A stretch of DNA of 64,000 nucleotides from Hyphomicrobiales bacterium (GCA_900468625.1 UBUL01000029.1:27401-91400); one strand, 5' to 3'; positions 34,471 to 42,952 are shown, counted from the first letter of the stretch. Notes: generated from the sequence alone by a model not told the origin. Program-made: numbers and translations.

Positions 34471-35619
34471 TCAGGTCGCCGACGGCGCCTTGACCGAGGT
34501 CATGAGGTCGTCGTTCCAATTGCCTGTCACCTTGAAGTGAGCCGCGGCGCCGAGTTCGAATGCCTCGATAAGATTGTGGTTCACGTAGGCATATATGCCC
34601 GGCTGCTTGAACGTGTAGATCGCCGCGCCGGCAGTGCCGCCAGGAATGAACCATGTCTCTTGATCCGTGTCGGGGACATTGAAAAATTTTCCCGTGGCCC
34701 ACACGTATTCGCCGTGCCCGCCGATCAAATGCGGGCGGGTGTCGCGGTTCGCCTGCGAGTGAACGATCAGGACGGTCTCACCCACTTTCGCGGTCATGGC
34801 ATTCTCGCCGGTCAACGCACCTACGGCGCCATTGAATACGATGTGGCTTGGCAGCAGGGTCTTCATGACCGCGACCGTCTCTTCATATGCCTCGCCGGGG
34901 CTGCCGAACTTTTTGAATTTCCCATTGGCATCGCGCGGGACGTAGAAGTCCTGTTCGCCGACATAGTAGACCTTGTCGTAGACGATCGGCTTTCCATGGC
35001 CGTCTGTCAGCCCTTCGCGAGGCAGAACCATGATCGCGCCGTTCATCCCGGAGGTGACGTGCCAGGGGACCATCCCCGGAGGTGCGCAATGATAGACGAA
35101 CACGCCTGCCTTGGTCGCCTTGAAGCGCAGAACCGTGCTTTCGCCAGGGTTGACGACGGTCAGTGCTCCGCCTCCCAGACCGCCGGTTGCGGCGTGAAAA
35201 TCGATGTTATGCTGCATCGTGTTCGTATCCGGGTTCACGAGCGTCAGCTCGACGTAATCGTCCTGGTGGACGACCATCAGCGGCCCCGGAACAGAACCGT
35301 TGAAGGTCATCGCATTGATTTCCGTGCCGTCCTTGTCGAGCACCATCTTCTTTTCCTGGATGGTGAGCGTGAACTCCTTGATCACGGGACTGCCTTCTGC
35401 CTTTTGCGCATGGGCGTGAACAAAGGGCGGCTTGACCAATTCGACTTTCTCGCGAACGAGCTTTGACAAATCCGTGACCGATGCCGTCTTCCTTACCGCT
35501 TCTGCGGAGGCCACCTCCTCATCCGCGCGAGCGGTTGAGATGATGATGGGCGTCAGCGCTCCCGCGACAGCAGCGCTCGTCAGCATCGTGCGCCGGGTCA
35601 TCTGCAGAGTATTTGTCAT
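34471..35619 (-). CDS. nirK: copper-containing nitrite reductase NirK
   Basis: A 382-residue periplasmic enzyme reducing nitrite to NO. A twin-arginine signal (MTRRTMLTSAAVAGALTPIIISTARA) leads two cupredoxin domains. Type 1 copper ligands are in VYHCAPPGMVPWHVTSGMNGAIM (Cys, His, Met) with the first His in MQHNIDFHAATGG. Type 2 ligands are in the same HNIDFH and VYHC segments and in the second domain (IVHSQANRDTRPHLIGGHGEYVW). ATG 35619 follows GGAG at 7 bases. Pseudoazurin at 54242 is the likely electron donor. Two NnrR-type boxes lie upstream. Confidence 0.97.
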   Translation of the reverse strand: MTNTLQMTRRTMLTSAAVAGALTPIIISTARADEEVASAEAVRKTASVTDLSKLVREKVELVKPPFVHAHAQKAEGSPVIKEFTLTIQEKKMVLDKDGTEINAMTFNGSVPGPLMVVHQDDYVELTLVNPDTNTMQHNIDFHAATGGLGGGALTVVNPGESTVLRFKATKAGVFVYHCAPPGMVPWHVTSGMNGAIMVLPREGLTDGHGKPIVYDKVYYVGEQDFYVPRDANGKFKKFGSPGEAYEETVAVMKTLLPSHIVFNGAVGALTGENAMTAKVGETVLIVHSQANRDTRPHLIGGHGEYVWATGKFFNVPDTDQETWFIPGGTAGAAIYTFKQPGIYAYVNHNLIEAFELGAAAHFKVTGNWNDDLMTSVKAPSAT

Positions 35620-35697
35620 TTCCAATCTCCAATAGTCGAGGAGCGGACGAACGCCGCCCGGTCGAGAAGGAGACTAGAAGAAACGTCCGGAAATTCT

Positions 35698-35711
35698 TTG
35701 CGATGGCGCAA
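35698..35711. promoter_or_regulatory. NnrR-type box, nirK proximal
   Basis: Perfect palindrome TTGCG-ATGG-CGCAA. Its centre (35704.5) lies 85 bp before the nirK ATG, giving an expected transcription start near 35663. Confidence 0.8.
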
Positions 35712-35720
35712 ACTGTCTAT

Positions 35721-35734
35721 TTGCTGCGCCGCAA
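35721..35734. promoter_or_regulatory. NnrR-type box, nirK distal
   Basis: TTGCT-GCGC-CGCAA, one mismatch from palindromic, centred 23 bp (about two helical turns) upstream of the proximal box. Confidence 0.6.
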
Positions 35735-36124
35735 ACTTAATCCTGCATTCTTTGTGTAACCTTGATGATTGCCTTTGTGCGCCGCAGCAGGTAGTCGGCA
35801 ATTCTTTCGCAAGTCTGTCGTTATCCCGAGCACGGTTTCGGCTCGGGTCCATCGTCATGACGGCGACGACATTCGCATGGCGTCATTCCGGGATTTGGGG
35901 ATGTCTTGCCGGGCAGCCTGTTTCGGCTTGCAACCTGAACGTTCGGCATGGCGTTGGCGCTAGGTTTCAGCTGGGAAACCTCGCCGATGCTCTTCGATTG
36001 CCTCTCTTCAAGGCCGTGTCTTGCCTTGTTGGGCGGCATCATCCGGCCACCCGATCTCAATCGGACGTTCCCTGGATCAGCCTAATATCCACGCTAGCCT
36101 GAGGGGCGGCCGGCATTCTCGTGC
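35735..36124. other. gap between nirK promoter and ubiV
   Basis: About 390 bp without a supported gene. Open frames on both strands lack ribosome sites and motifs. The end of ubiV points into this gap, so a terminator for the ubi operon is expected, but no clear hairpin with a T-run was seen. Confidence 0.45.
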
Positions 36125-37057
36125 CTATGATGAGTTCGACGATGTGGAATTCTTGTTCCGCGCGATCCACTGCGCCCCGGCCTGACCATGGTGAAAGCCG
36201 TTTGCAAGCGGCGCATCGGGATAGAGGGTCCGTATTCGTGCGGCGACCTCACCGGCGTCTTTTTCGCAATCCGCCAGTGCTCTGAACCCCTTCGATACCT
36301 CCACCATGTCGCAATCCTGTGGGGAAAGGCGGAGCGAGCCGATCCCCATGGAGCGCAGTTCCTCAGGGGAGGCGAGGAGAGCCTGACATGCATGCGAGAC
36401 GGTCTGAACGCCGTTCAGCGCCAGAAATGGCTGACCGGAGAGAGTTTTGACCGCAAGACCATCGGGATCCTCCTGGCAAACGAATTGGCAATTGTCCTTC
36501 GTCCTGCCTTTCGATCGCGCGTGCGCGCATCGGGCTGATATGGCAAGAGGAACGCGGCCGAATGCGAACAGTTCGAATTTAGGGCCTGGGCAAGCTCTCG
36601 TGATTTCAGACACGGATGTCGCGGGAAGCTCGGGAGGGAGGCAGATGCTGGTCGCGCCGTTTCGCACAAGCAGTCTCGCGGTCTCGCCATTGTATATGTT
36701 GACAAAGGGACCGACCGCATGCGGACGGCCTTTCAAAAGCCTGAGAGCTGACAGGTCGTTTGCCTCGACCAGGTGGGCGTCGACCTCGGCAAGCTCGCGC
36801 TGGTACCGCGACTCACGATCGAGCGTTACCATTGCAAGGGTGGAGAGCCAGACTGTCTTGCCGGCCGCCTGCAACCGTTCGATGACGGAGGCTATCTCGG
36901 ATTCCATCAAGTGCAATCTTTTCGAGCAGATCGTCTCGCCGAGCACGACAACGTCGACAGGCGCCTCGTCGGCGATCCGGAAGTAGAAGTCGCGGAACTT
37001 GTCGGTCGGCCACAGATAAAGCAGTGGTCCGAGCGTGAGGTTTATCGAAGTCGTCAT
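36125..37057 (-). CDS. ubiV: UbiV, O2-independent ubiquinone hydroxylation subunit
   Basis: A 310-residue U32-peptidase-family protein. UbiV and UbiU form a [4Fe-4S] complex that hydroxylates the ubiquinone ring without O2. The four cluster cysteines are in place: one in LGETICSKR (about residue 44) and three in SARCAHARSKGRTKDNCQFVC (about 172-192), the known C..CX12CX3C spacing. Start ATG 37057 lies one base after the ubiU stop, with GGAGG formed by the ubiU end. The match to the UbiV cysteine pattern separates it from a peptidase. Confidence 0.92.
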   Translation of the reverse strand: MTTSINLTLGPLLYLWPTDKFRDFYFRIADEAPVDVVVLGETICSKRLHLMESEIASVIERLQAAGKTVWLSTLAMVTLDRESRYQRELAEVDAHLVEANDLSALRLLKGRPHAVGPFVNIYNGETARLLVRNGATSICLPPELPATSVSEITRACPGPKFELFAFGRVPLAISARCAHARSKGRTKDNCQFVCQEDPDGLAVKTLSGQPFLALNGVQTVSHACQALLASPEELRSMGIGSLRLSPQDCDMVEVSKGFRALADCEKDAGEVAARIRTLYPDAPLANGFHHGQAGAQWIARNKNSTSSNSS

Positions 37058-37058
37058 T

Positions 37059-38036
37059 CTACCTCCAGCGCTTCTCATAGGCGCCGTGCGTCGTCTGCTG
37101 TCCTTCGCTGAGCGTTCTAAGGCGTGCCATCAGGGCGCCGCGCGCTTCCGGAGCGGCATTCAAGGTCGCTCGCAGGGTTGAAACGACTTCCGAGATGTAT
37201 GCTTTTCCGCGTTGCCGGCCTTCGACCTTCAGCGCCTTCACTCCCGCGTCGCGAAGCTGGTCGAGCTGGTCCATCACATCCAGGGAAACGGGATCTTCGA
37301 AGGCGTAGGTCTTGCTATCGCCGATCTCGAAGCGTCCCTTGCATAGCGTCGGATAACCGGTCGGCTCCCCTTCGGTGAAGCGGTTAATCGTGAATCCGCC
37401 CAGATTCGAGACCATGTCGCGGCCCGACTGATGATAGCGCACATGGCTGGCCGGCGAGCAGACGCCGTTCATGTTCGGAGATTTGCCCGTTGCATAGGAG
37501 GACAGAGAGCAGCGGCCCTCTGCCATGACACAGAGGCCGCCAAATACGAAGACCTCGAGCTCGCAGGTGACCTGGCGAGCGATTTTGGCAATGTCCTGTA
37601 TGGTGAGGGTGCGTGGAAGCACGACGCGCGCGGCTCCGAAATTTTCCACAAGATAGGCCAGCGCGTCGGGGTTGGAGGCGGATGCCTGAACGGACACGTG
37701 GAGGCGCAGGGTTGGATGGTGTTCGGCCACATGCGCCATGAGACCGAAATCGGCGACGATCAATGCGTCTGCGCCGGCTTGCTTGGCTTCGTCGGCCCGG
37801 CGATACCACAGGTCTTCCTTGCCCGCCGTCATGAATGTGTTCAACGCGACAAAGGTCTTCACCTTATGCTTTCTGGCGTAGCCGACGGCCTCGCGAAGTT
37901 CGGAAAGGTCGAAGTTCAGGCCAGGAAAGTTGCGTGCGTTCGTCTCGTCGCGGAAGCCGCAGTAGACCGCGTCCGCGCCGGCGTCGACAGCTTCGCGGAA
38001 GGATGCCGGAGTTCCAGCGGGGCAGATCAGTTCCAT
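37059..38036 (-). CDS. ubiU: UbiU, O2-independent ubiquinone hydroxylation subunit
   Basis: A 325-residue U32-family protein starting MELICPAGTPASFREAVDAGADAVYCG, the usual UbiU/YhbU N-terminus. Cluster cysteines: GGLCVMAEGRC, MNGVCSP and TLCKGRF (four in all). It overlaps ubiT by 10 bp and is followed directly by ubiV. The complex needs prephenate as oxygen source in E. coli, from published work. In a denitrifier it allows quinone synthesis when nitrite or nitrate replaces oxygen. Confidence 0.93.
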   Translation of the reverse strand: MELICPAGTPASFREAVDAGADAVYCGFRDETNARNFPGLNFDLSELREAVGYARKHKVKTFVALNTFMTAGKEDLWYRRADEAKQAGADALIVADFGLMAHVAEHHPTLRLHVSVQASASNPDALAYLVENFGAARVVLPRTLTIQDIAKIARQVTCELEVFVFGGLCVMAEGRCSLSSYATGKSPNMNGVCSPASHVRYHQSGRDMVSNLGGFTINRFTEGEPTGYPTLCKGRFEIGDSKTYAFEDPVSLDVMDQLDQLRDAGVKALKVEGRQRGKAYISEVVSTLRATLNAAPEARGALMARLRTLSEGQQTTHGAYEKRWR

Positions 38037-38533
38037 TGTACGCCCTGGGCTTCGAGTGCTTCATGCCGTATGGCGTCGAGTATCCTGGTGGCCGAACGGC
38101 TCATGGGGCCAGCCAGCTTGCCGAGCGACCGGACCAGATCGATCTCGTTATCGTCGAGTGCGTTTCGTAACGCCAGCACGGCCTCCATGTCTCCGGAGAC
38201 CAGAAGCTTTCGCGCGAAGAAGAGCGCGTCGCCGTCTACGCGCCCTTCGGCAAGCGCGAGCATGAGCACCAGCGGGCCTGTAATCGTGGCGTCCGCCCGT
38301 AGGATTCTACCTTGGCGAACGATGCGCACCGAGCGATCCAAGGGTCGAATGGAGAAGGAGAACGCGAAGTCGGTGGGAACGAAAGCAAACCGAGCATTGC
38401 CGTATTCGCCGAGCCTGTCGAAGAGCTTTGGATGGTTTGCCAAGACTTGCTGTAGAAGGAGGTTGGCAACACGTGCGGCGATCGGTAGCGGGACGATTCT
38501 GGCGGTCGCCATCAGACGGGATGGGGCGAGCAT
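38027..38533 (-). CDS. ubiT: UbiT, SCP2-domain accessory factor
   Basis: A 168-residue SCP2-fold lipid-binding protein (YhbT/UbiT). The domain runs from about residue 40 (RFAFVPTDFAFSFSIRPLDRSVRIVR) to 150, with DATITGPLVLMLALAEGRVDGDALFFARKLLVSGDMEAVLALRNALDD, the characteristic SCP2 ending. It binds prenylated quinone intermediates and works with UbiU-UbiV. ATG 38533 is preferred because GAGG precedes it and it lies 19 bases from the start predicted by the box at 38587; 38560 would add nine residues. Confidence 0.9.
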   Translation of the reverse strand: MLAPSRLMATARIVPLPIAARVANLLLQQVLANHPKLFDRLGEYGNARFAFVPTDFAFSFSIRPLDRSVRIVRQGRILRADATITGPLVLMLALAEGRVDGDALFFARKLLVSGDMEAVLALRNALDDNEIDLVRSLGKLAGPMSRSATRILDAIRHEALEAQGVQWN

Positions 38534-38586
38534 TGAGGCCTCTTTGATTTGACGAGACAATCTAGTTTCAATCGCAGCAGTGCTGT

Positions 38587-38600
38587 TTGATTTTGCGCAA
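38587..38600. promoter_or_regulatory. FNR/NnrR-type box between ubiT and ubiD
   Basis: TTGAT-TTTG-CGCAA, a hybrid of the two half-site types. Centred at 38593.5, it predicts starts near 38552 (ubiT side) and 38635 (ubiD side), the latter one base before the ubiD ATG. Confidence 0.75.
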
Positions 38601-38635
38601 AGACGTCGGCGGTTTTCCGGTGCGATTGCTCGTCA

Positions 38636-40153
38636 ATGCTGAAAGACAATCGAACTGTTCAAAGATATACGGACCTGCAGGGTTTCCTCTCCGATCTGGA
38701 GCGCCGGGGAATGCTCGCAACGGTGGACGAGCCGGTTTCTCTCGTGCATGAAGTGACCGCCCTGCATCGGAAGGTGCTTCATGATGGCGGCCCCGCGCTT
38801 CTCTTCAGACGTCCTGTCGATCGCGAAGGGAAGATTTCCGCTATACCCGTGGTCGCCAATCTCTTCGGCACAAGGGAGCGCATCGAGCTGGGTTTGGGCC
38901 TCGGAACCGGCGGCCTTCCGTATCTCGCCGAGGAACTGGCGGAATTGCAGCGGCCATCCCCTCCAAGATCGCTTGCCGACGCCTGGAGGAAGCTCCCACT
39001 GTTAAAGGCCGCCGCGTCGATGCGCTTCCGCCACTCCCGAAAGTCTTCCTGTCAGGAGATCGTGCTTAAGGCGGACGATATCGATCTCGGCTGCCTTCCG
39101 GTCCAGTGGTGCTGGCCGGGCGAGCCCGCGCCGCTGATCACATGGCCCCTGGTGATCACCTGCAGCCCCGACGACTCGGAAGACATAAATGTGGGCATCT
39201 ATCGGATGCAGGTTCGCGACAAGAACTCTTTGATCGTTCGCTGGCTTGCTCATCGCGGTGGTGCGAAGCACTTCAGGCAATGGCAGCGCAGGGGACTCGA
39301 CATGCCGATCGCGGTCGTCATCGGCGCCGATCCCGCAACCATCCTGTCGGGCGTCATCCCGCTTCCGGAAGGAATGAGCGAACTGAACTTCGCCGGCCTG
39401 CTGCGGGGTTCTCGGACGCAGGTCACCAAAGGCCATACCGTACCGCTTTTCGTCCCGTCGCATGCCGAGATCGTCCTGGAAGGACTGGTCTCGAAAGATG
39501 AGACCGCGCCCGAAGGTCCCTATGGTGACCACACGGGATATTACAACTCTGTCGAGAACTTTCCCGTCGTCCGACTGACCGCGATCACCAGCAGACGATC
39601 GCCAGTCTATTTGACGACCTATACCGGCCGCCCCCCGGACGAGCCGTCCGTGCTGGGCGAGGCGATGAACGAGTTGTTCGTCCCGATCGCCAAGCGTCAT
39701 TTTCCCGAAATTACCGACATCTGGCTTCCGCCCGAGGCCTGTTCCTATCGTGCCGCCGTCGTTTCGATCGACAAGCGATATCCGGGGCAGGCACGACGCG
39801 TGATGATGGGGCTTTGGTCGATGCTTCCTCAATTCAACTACACGAAGCTCGTGATCGTGGTGGATGCGGCCGTTTCCGTCCGCCGATGGGAAGACGTCCT
39901 CTGGGCGATCTCCACGCGATTCGACGCGGCGCGGGATCTGCTGGTCGTGGAAAATGGCCCGATAGACTATCTGGATTTCGCTTCCCCGAGGCCAGGGCTC
40001 GGAACGAAGATGGGAATCGACGCGACGAACAAGATCGGGGCCGAGACGGAACGAGAATGGGGCCGCGAACTTCACATGCCCGATGAACTGGTAAGGCGCG
40101 CAGACGAAATATGGGAAAGGGTCCGTCATGGATTGGCAAGCGGACGGGTATGA
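38636..40153 (+). CDS. ubiD: UbiD-family prenylated-FMN decarboxylase
   Basis: A 505-residue decarboxylase of the UbiD family, close to the usual 490-500. Visible blocks include FRRPVDREGKISAIPVVANLFGTRERIELGLG, IYRMQVRDKNSLIVRWLAHRGGAKHFRQW, IGADPATILSGVIPLPEGMSELNFAGLLRG and PEGPYGDHTGYYN with the acidic residues of the E-R-E active site. It removes the carboxyl group of the octaprenyl- or decaprenyl-hydroxybenzoate intermediate, using prFMN from UbiX. There is no Shine-Dalgarno in front of ATG 38636. It overlaps ubiX by 26 bp. Confidence 0.92.
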   Translation: MLKDNRTVQRYTDLQGFLSDLERRGMLATVDEPVSLVHEVTALHRKVLHDGGPALLFRRPVDREGKISAIPVVANLFGTRERIELGLGLGTGGLPYLAEELAELQRPSPPRSLADAWRKLPLLKAAASMRFRHSRKSSCQEIVLKADDIDLGCLPVQWCWPGEPAPLITWPLVITCSPDDSEDINVGIYRMQVRDKNSLIVRWLAHRGGAKHFRQWQRRGLDMPIAVVIGADPATILSGVIPLPEGMSELNFAGLLRGSRTQVTKGHTVPLFVPSHAEIVLEGLVSKDETAPEGPYGDHTGYYNSVENFPVVRLTAITSRRSPVYLTTYTGRPPDEPSVLGEAMNELFVPIAKRHFPEITDIWLPPEACSYRAAVVSIDKRYPGQARRVMMGLWSMLPQFNYTKLVIVVDAAVSVRRWEDVLWAISTRFDAARDLLVVENGPIDYLDFASPRPGLGTKMGIDATNKIGAETEREWGRELHMPDELVRRADEIWERVRHGLASGRV

Positions 40154-40766
40154 TGTCATCGTCGCCGTAAGCGGGGCGTCGGGGGCGTCGCTTGGCGTCG
40201 CAGTTCTGGACCGGCTGACCGCGCTGCGGGTCAGGGTTCATCTCGTCGTTACCGACAGCGGGGAGAGGACGCTGGCGCACGAAATCGGGCCGGAAGCCCA
40301 CGGCCGGATGTTGCTCAAGGCGCATCGGTGCTATGACAACAAGGATATCGGCGCGGCGATCGCGAGCGGCTCGTTTCCCGTCTCGGGAATGATAATCGCG
40401 CCTTGTTCGATGAAGACGCTTGCCTCGATCGCAACGGGAGTGTCCGGAAACTTGGTGGCGCGCGCCGCCGACGTGCAGCTCAAGGAGCGGCGGCGCCTTG
40501 TCCTCATGACACGTGAGACGCCGCTTCACCTCGGCCACCTGCGCAACATGACCTCTGTCACGGAGATGGGGGCCATCGTCATGCCTCCGGTGCCGGCCTT
40601 CTATCACCGGCCGCGGTCGATCGAGGACATCACCGATCATCTGGCTTGCCGCGGCATTGATCTGCTCGGACTTTCTCTTTCGCACCAGGCGCGGGCATGG
40701 ACGGGCGAGGCGGCCTCCAATCAGCCGAAAATAGCAATCGGATCTGCTCCGAAAAGCAGAGCATGA
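40128..40766 (+). CDS. ubiX: UbiX, flavin prenyltransferase
   Basis: A 212-residue flavoprotein beginning DVIVAVSGASGASLGVAVLDRL, the UbiX/Pad1 signature, with PCSMKTLASIATGVSGNLVARAADVQLKERRRLVLMTRETPLHLGHLRNM in the middle and MPPVPAFYHRPRSIEDI near the end. It makes prenylated FMN, the cofactor of UbiD. The start lies inside the ubiD end, so both are co-translated. Its 3' end overlaps the convergent nnrU gene by 46 bp. Confidence 0.93.
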   Translation: MDWQADGYDVIVAVSGASGASLGVAVLDRLTALRVRVHLVVTDSGERTLAHEIGPEAHGRMLLKAHRCYDNKDIGAAIASGSFPVSGMIIAPCSMKTLASIATGVSGNLVARAADVQLKERRRLVLMTRETPLHLGHLRNMTSVTEMGAIVMPPVPAFYHRPRSIEDITDHLACRGIDLLGLSLSHQARAWTGEAASNQPKIAIGSAPKSRA

Positions 40767-41401
40767 CCACCTGCGAACAATAGCCAGACGACAAGTGCTG
40801 CCGTAATTGCGGCCGAGAGAAGCATGGGCATATCCCAACCGGGGCGGCGACCCGAGAAGAAGGCCGCCATCGGCACGATCGAAGTGTTCTGCGACAATGC
40901 CTGCCACCGGTCTCCCAGCCGCCGCCGTGCCCGCTTCTCGGTTATCGCGATCGACCCCAGGGCGAAGAGGGCGAATCCTCCAAAGAGAAGCAGCGACCGC
41001 AGATCCCCGTTTGCGGCAATATGGCCGAACGCCCAGATCGCAAATCCCCACAGTACCGGATGTCTTGTGATGCCCACCACCGCGCCGATATCTTCGGACG
41101 ACCTGATCGCAACGGAAAGCGGGTTTGCGCTCAATAACCCTGCGATCACCAGGAACGCGCCGAGCGGGGCAAGGACAAATGTCACGGCGGCGTGCCAGGG
41201 GCGCAGGTCCCATAAAGGGACATAGTCCAAGGACAAGGCAGTCGAGAACAGCCAGGCGAGAGCGGCAAGCGAGGCGGCGGAATAGCCGATGAAATATGCC
41301 GGTCTGCCGATGCGCGAGATGATTTCGGAGCGCACTGCCGGAACGGCCGGTATCGAGTGGAGGAGAAGAAAGACTGCGAAAGCGGAAGCGAACGGGATCA
41401 T
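40721..41401 (-). CDS. nnrU: NnrU-family membrane protein
   Basis: A 226-residue integral membrane protein of the NnrU family with six or so spans: FASAFAVFLLLHSIPAVPAVRSEIISRIGRPAYFIGYSAASLAALAWLF, the HAAVTFVLAPLGAFLVIAGLL segment and the motif VVGITRHPVLWGFAIWAFGHIAANGD, shared with isoprenylcysteine-methyltransferase-like NnrU proteins. NnrU is needed for NO metabolism or denitrification in related bacteria, by an unknown mechanism. The ATG at 41401 follows AGGAGG. The box at 41450-41463 predicts a 14-base leader. Confidence 0.88.
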   Translation of the reverse strand: MIPFASAFAVFLLLHSIPAVPAVRSEIISRIGRPAYFIGYSAASLAALAWLFSTALSLDYVPLWDLRPWHAAVTFVLAPLGAFLVIAGLLSANPLSVAIRSSEDIGAVVGITRHPVLWGFAIWAFGHIAANGDLRSLLLFGGFALFALGSIAITEKRARRRLGDRWQALSQNTSIVPMAAFFSGRRPGWDMPMLLSAAITAALVVWLLFAGGHALLFGADPIAIFG

Positions 41402-41449
41402 GAGGACCTCCTGGGGTTCGCGTGATAGCAGATCCCCTCGGCTATCGGA

Positions 41450-41463
41450 TTGATCGCAATCAA
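41450..41463. promoter_or_regulatory. FNR/FixK-type box between nnrU and nnrS
   Basis: Perfect TTGAT-CGCA-ATCAA in the divergent gap; likely shared by both genes. Confidence 0.82.
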
Positions 41464-41574
41464 TTGCCGGCGGCTTTGGTGGCGCAAAATCGTGGCGGCG
41501 GTATTTGCGTAATCTCAACGACCTGTTCTCGAAAGAAGGACATTGCTGGATGATCGACTTTGGAGACAATGATC

Positions 41575-42789
41575 ATGCAGAATAAAAAGGATGACGGCGC
41601 TCGCGCTCCCCGCGGAATGTCTCGCGAGGGTCTTGTCATCTTCTCCTACGGTTTCCGTCCCTTCTTTCTGGCTGCCGCAATATGGGCGATCGTCAGTATC
41701 GATCTCTGGGCCGCCTTTCTGACGCTCGGCGTTCCGCTCGCCACGGAATACGGGCCGCTCTATTGGCATGCGCACGAGATGCTCTTCGGCTTTGCGCCAG
41801 CGATCCTCTCCGGCTTTCTTCTTACCGCCATTCCGAACTGGACGGGGAGGTTGCCGATATCGGGCCGCCCGCTCATCTATCTTTTCAGCCTGTGGACCGC
41901 CGGCCGTCTCGCCATGCTCGCGAGCAGTTCCATAGGCCTGGTTCCTGCGGCAGTCATCGACGGCGCGTTCCTTCCCGCCATGCTCGTCCTTTGTACCCGT
42001 GAGGTCATAGCCGGCCGGAAATGGAAAGATCTCAAGGTCGTCGGTGGCTTGGCAGTCCTGTCGATTTCAAACGTCCTCTTCCATCTGACGGTCGTGAAAG
42101 CGGGAAATCCGGAACTCGCGATCCGTCTGGGCCTCGGCGCCTACGTCCTTCTGGTGACGATCGTTGGAGGCCGGATTATTCCAAGTTTTACGCGCAACTG
42201 GCTCAACCAGTTCGGCCGGACCGACTTTCCCGTACCTTACAACCGCTTTGACGCGGCCACGATCGTTCTCGGCGCCGTTTCGCTGATCGCATGGGCGGTT
42301 TGGCCGCAAGCATGGTGGAGCGGCGGGCTTAGTGCCGCCGCCGCCGGTCTGAATCTGGTCCGACTGGTTCGCTGGCGGGGCTGGACGACATGGCCGGAAC
42401 CCATCGTATTTATCCTGCATGCGGCCTTCGTTTTCGTCCCCATCGGCTTCGCGGCCATCGCGCTTCAGGCTGTGGGGCTGCCTGAACTGGTTGTGCTCCA
42501 TATCTTTGCGATCGGATCCGTGTCGCTGATGATGCTGGCCGTCATGACCCGTGCCAGCCGCGGGCACACCGGCCGAAAGCTGAAGTCCAGCGCGATCACC
42601 AACCTATCCTACGCTATTCTTGTCGCCGTCGCTCTCGTCAGACCGATGGCGGAACTGCTCCCCGACTATCGATTGGGAATCCTGATGCTGGCGGTCCTGG
42701 GATGGACGGCGGCATTCGGCTTCTTCGCCGCAGAGCATGCACCCATGCTCTGCGGCGGGAGAAAGCCATTGGCCGTGCGGGGAGGCTGA
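41575..42789 (+). CDS. nnrS: NnrS-family heme-copper membrane protein
   Basis: A 404-residue polytopic protein of the NnrS family (about 12 spans). The start FSYGFRPFFLAAAIWAIVSIDLWA and GPLYWHAHEMLFGFAPAILSGFLLTAIPNWTGRLPISG are diagnostic; the His residues here are thought to bind heme and copper. NnrS protects cells from NO stress and from formation of iron-dinitrosyl complexes in other bacteria. ATG 41575 lies 9 bases after GGAG; ATG 41569 is too close to it. A strong hairpin follows the gene. Confidence 0.93.
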   Translation: MQNKKDDGARAPRGMSREGLVIFSYGFRPFFLAAAIWAIVSIDLWAAFLTLGVPLATEYGPLYWHAHEMLFGFAPAILSGFLLTAIPNWTGRLPISGRPLIYLFSLWTAGRLAMLASSSIGLVPAAVIDGAFLPAMLVLCTREVIAGRKWKDLKVVGGLAVLSISNVLFHLTVVKAGNPELAIRLGLGAYVLLVTIVGGRIIPSFTRNWLNQFGRTDFPVPYNRFDAATIVLGAVSLIAWAVWPQAWWSGGLSAAAAGLNLVRLVRWRGWTTWPEPIVFILHAAFVFVPIGFAAIALQAVGLPELVVLHIFAIGSVSLMMLAVMTRASRGHTGRKLKSSAITNLSYAILVAVALVRPMAELLPDYRLGILMLAVLGWTAAFGFFAAEHAPMLCGGRKPLAVRGG

Positions 42790-42808
42790 CGGTCGATGAG
42801 ATCGATAT

Positions 42809-42849
42809 CGCCATGCCGTCCGTCAGCTTCACTGACGGACGGCATGGCG
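42809..42849 (+). terminator. strong hairpin after nnrS
   Basis: An 18-bp perfect stem with a CTTCA loop, beginning 20 bases after the nnrS stop: left arm CGCCATGCCGTCCGTCAG, right arm its exact complement. No T-run follows, so it may act by folding rather than as a classical terminator, and may serve both strands. Confidence 0.7.
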
Positions 42850-42910
42850 GATCGCGATTGGGGACACACGGGTGAAACGAGGCGCCGCCGCATTCCTTGC
42901 AACGGCACAG

Positions 42911-42952
42911 CCTCATTCAGATTTCAGATCGGTTCGGCCTAAAATCGTCCGG
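42911..42952 (-). repeat. rhizobial-type intergenic element, copy 1
   Basis: Reads on the minus strand CCGGACGATTTTAGGCC ... AAATCTGAAT. It matches the copy at 54016-54059 over the same blocks in opposite orientation. An imperfect hairpin-forming intergenic repeat. Confidence 0.6.

Noticed and set aside
35698..36102. 134-residue plus-strand frame after the nirK promoter
   Set aside because: Starts inside the NnrR-type box with no ribosome site or motif.
39834..41213. 459-residue frame antisense to ubiD and ubiX
   Set aside because: Arg/Pro-rich composition typical of antisense frames; the sense genes are well supported.
41470..41490. Possible second FNR box near nnrS (TTTGGTGGCGCAAA)
   Set aside because: The TTG and CAA halves are 6 bases apart rather than 8, so it does not fit the box spacing.
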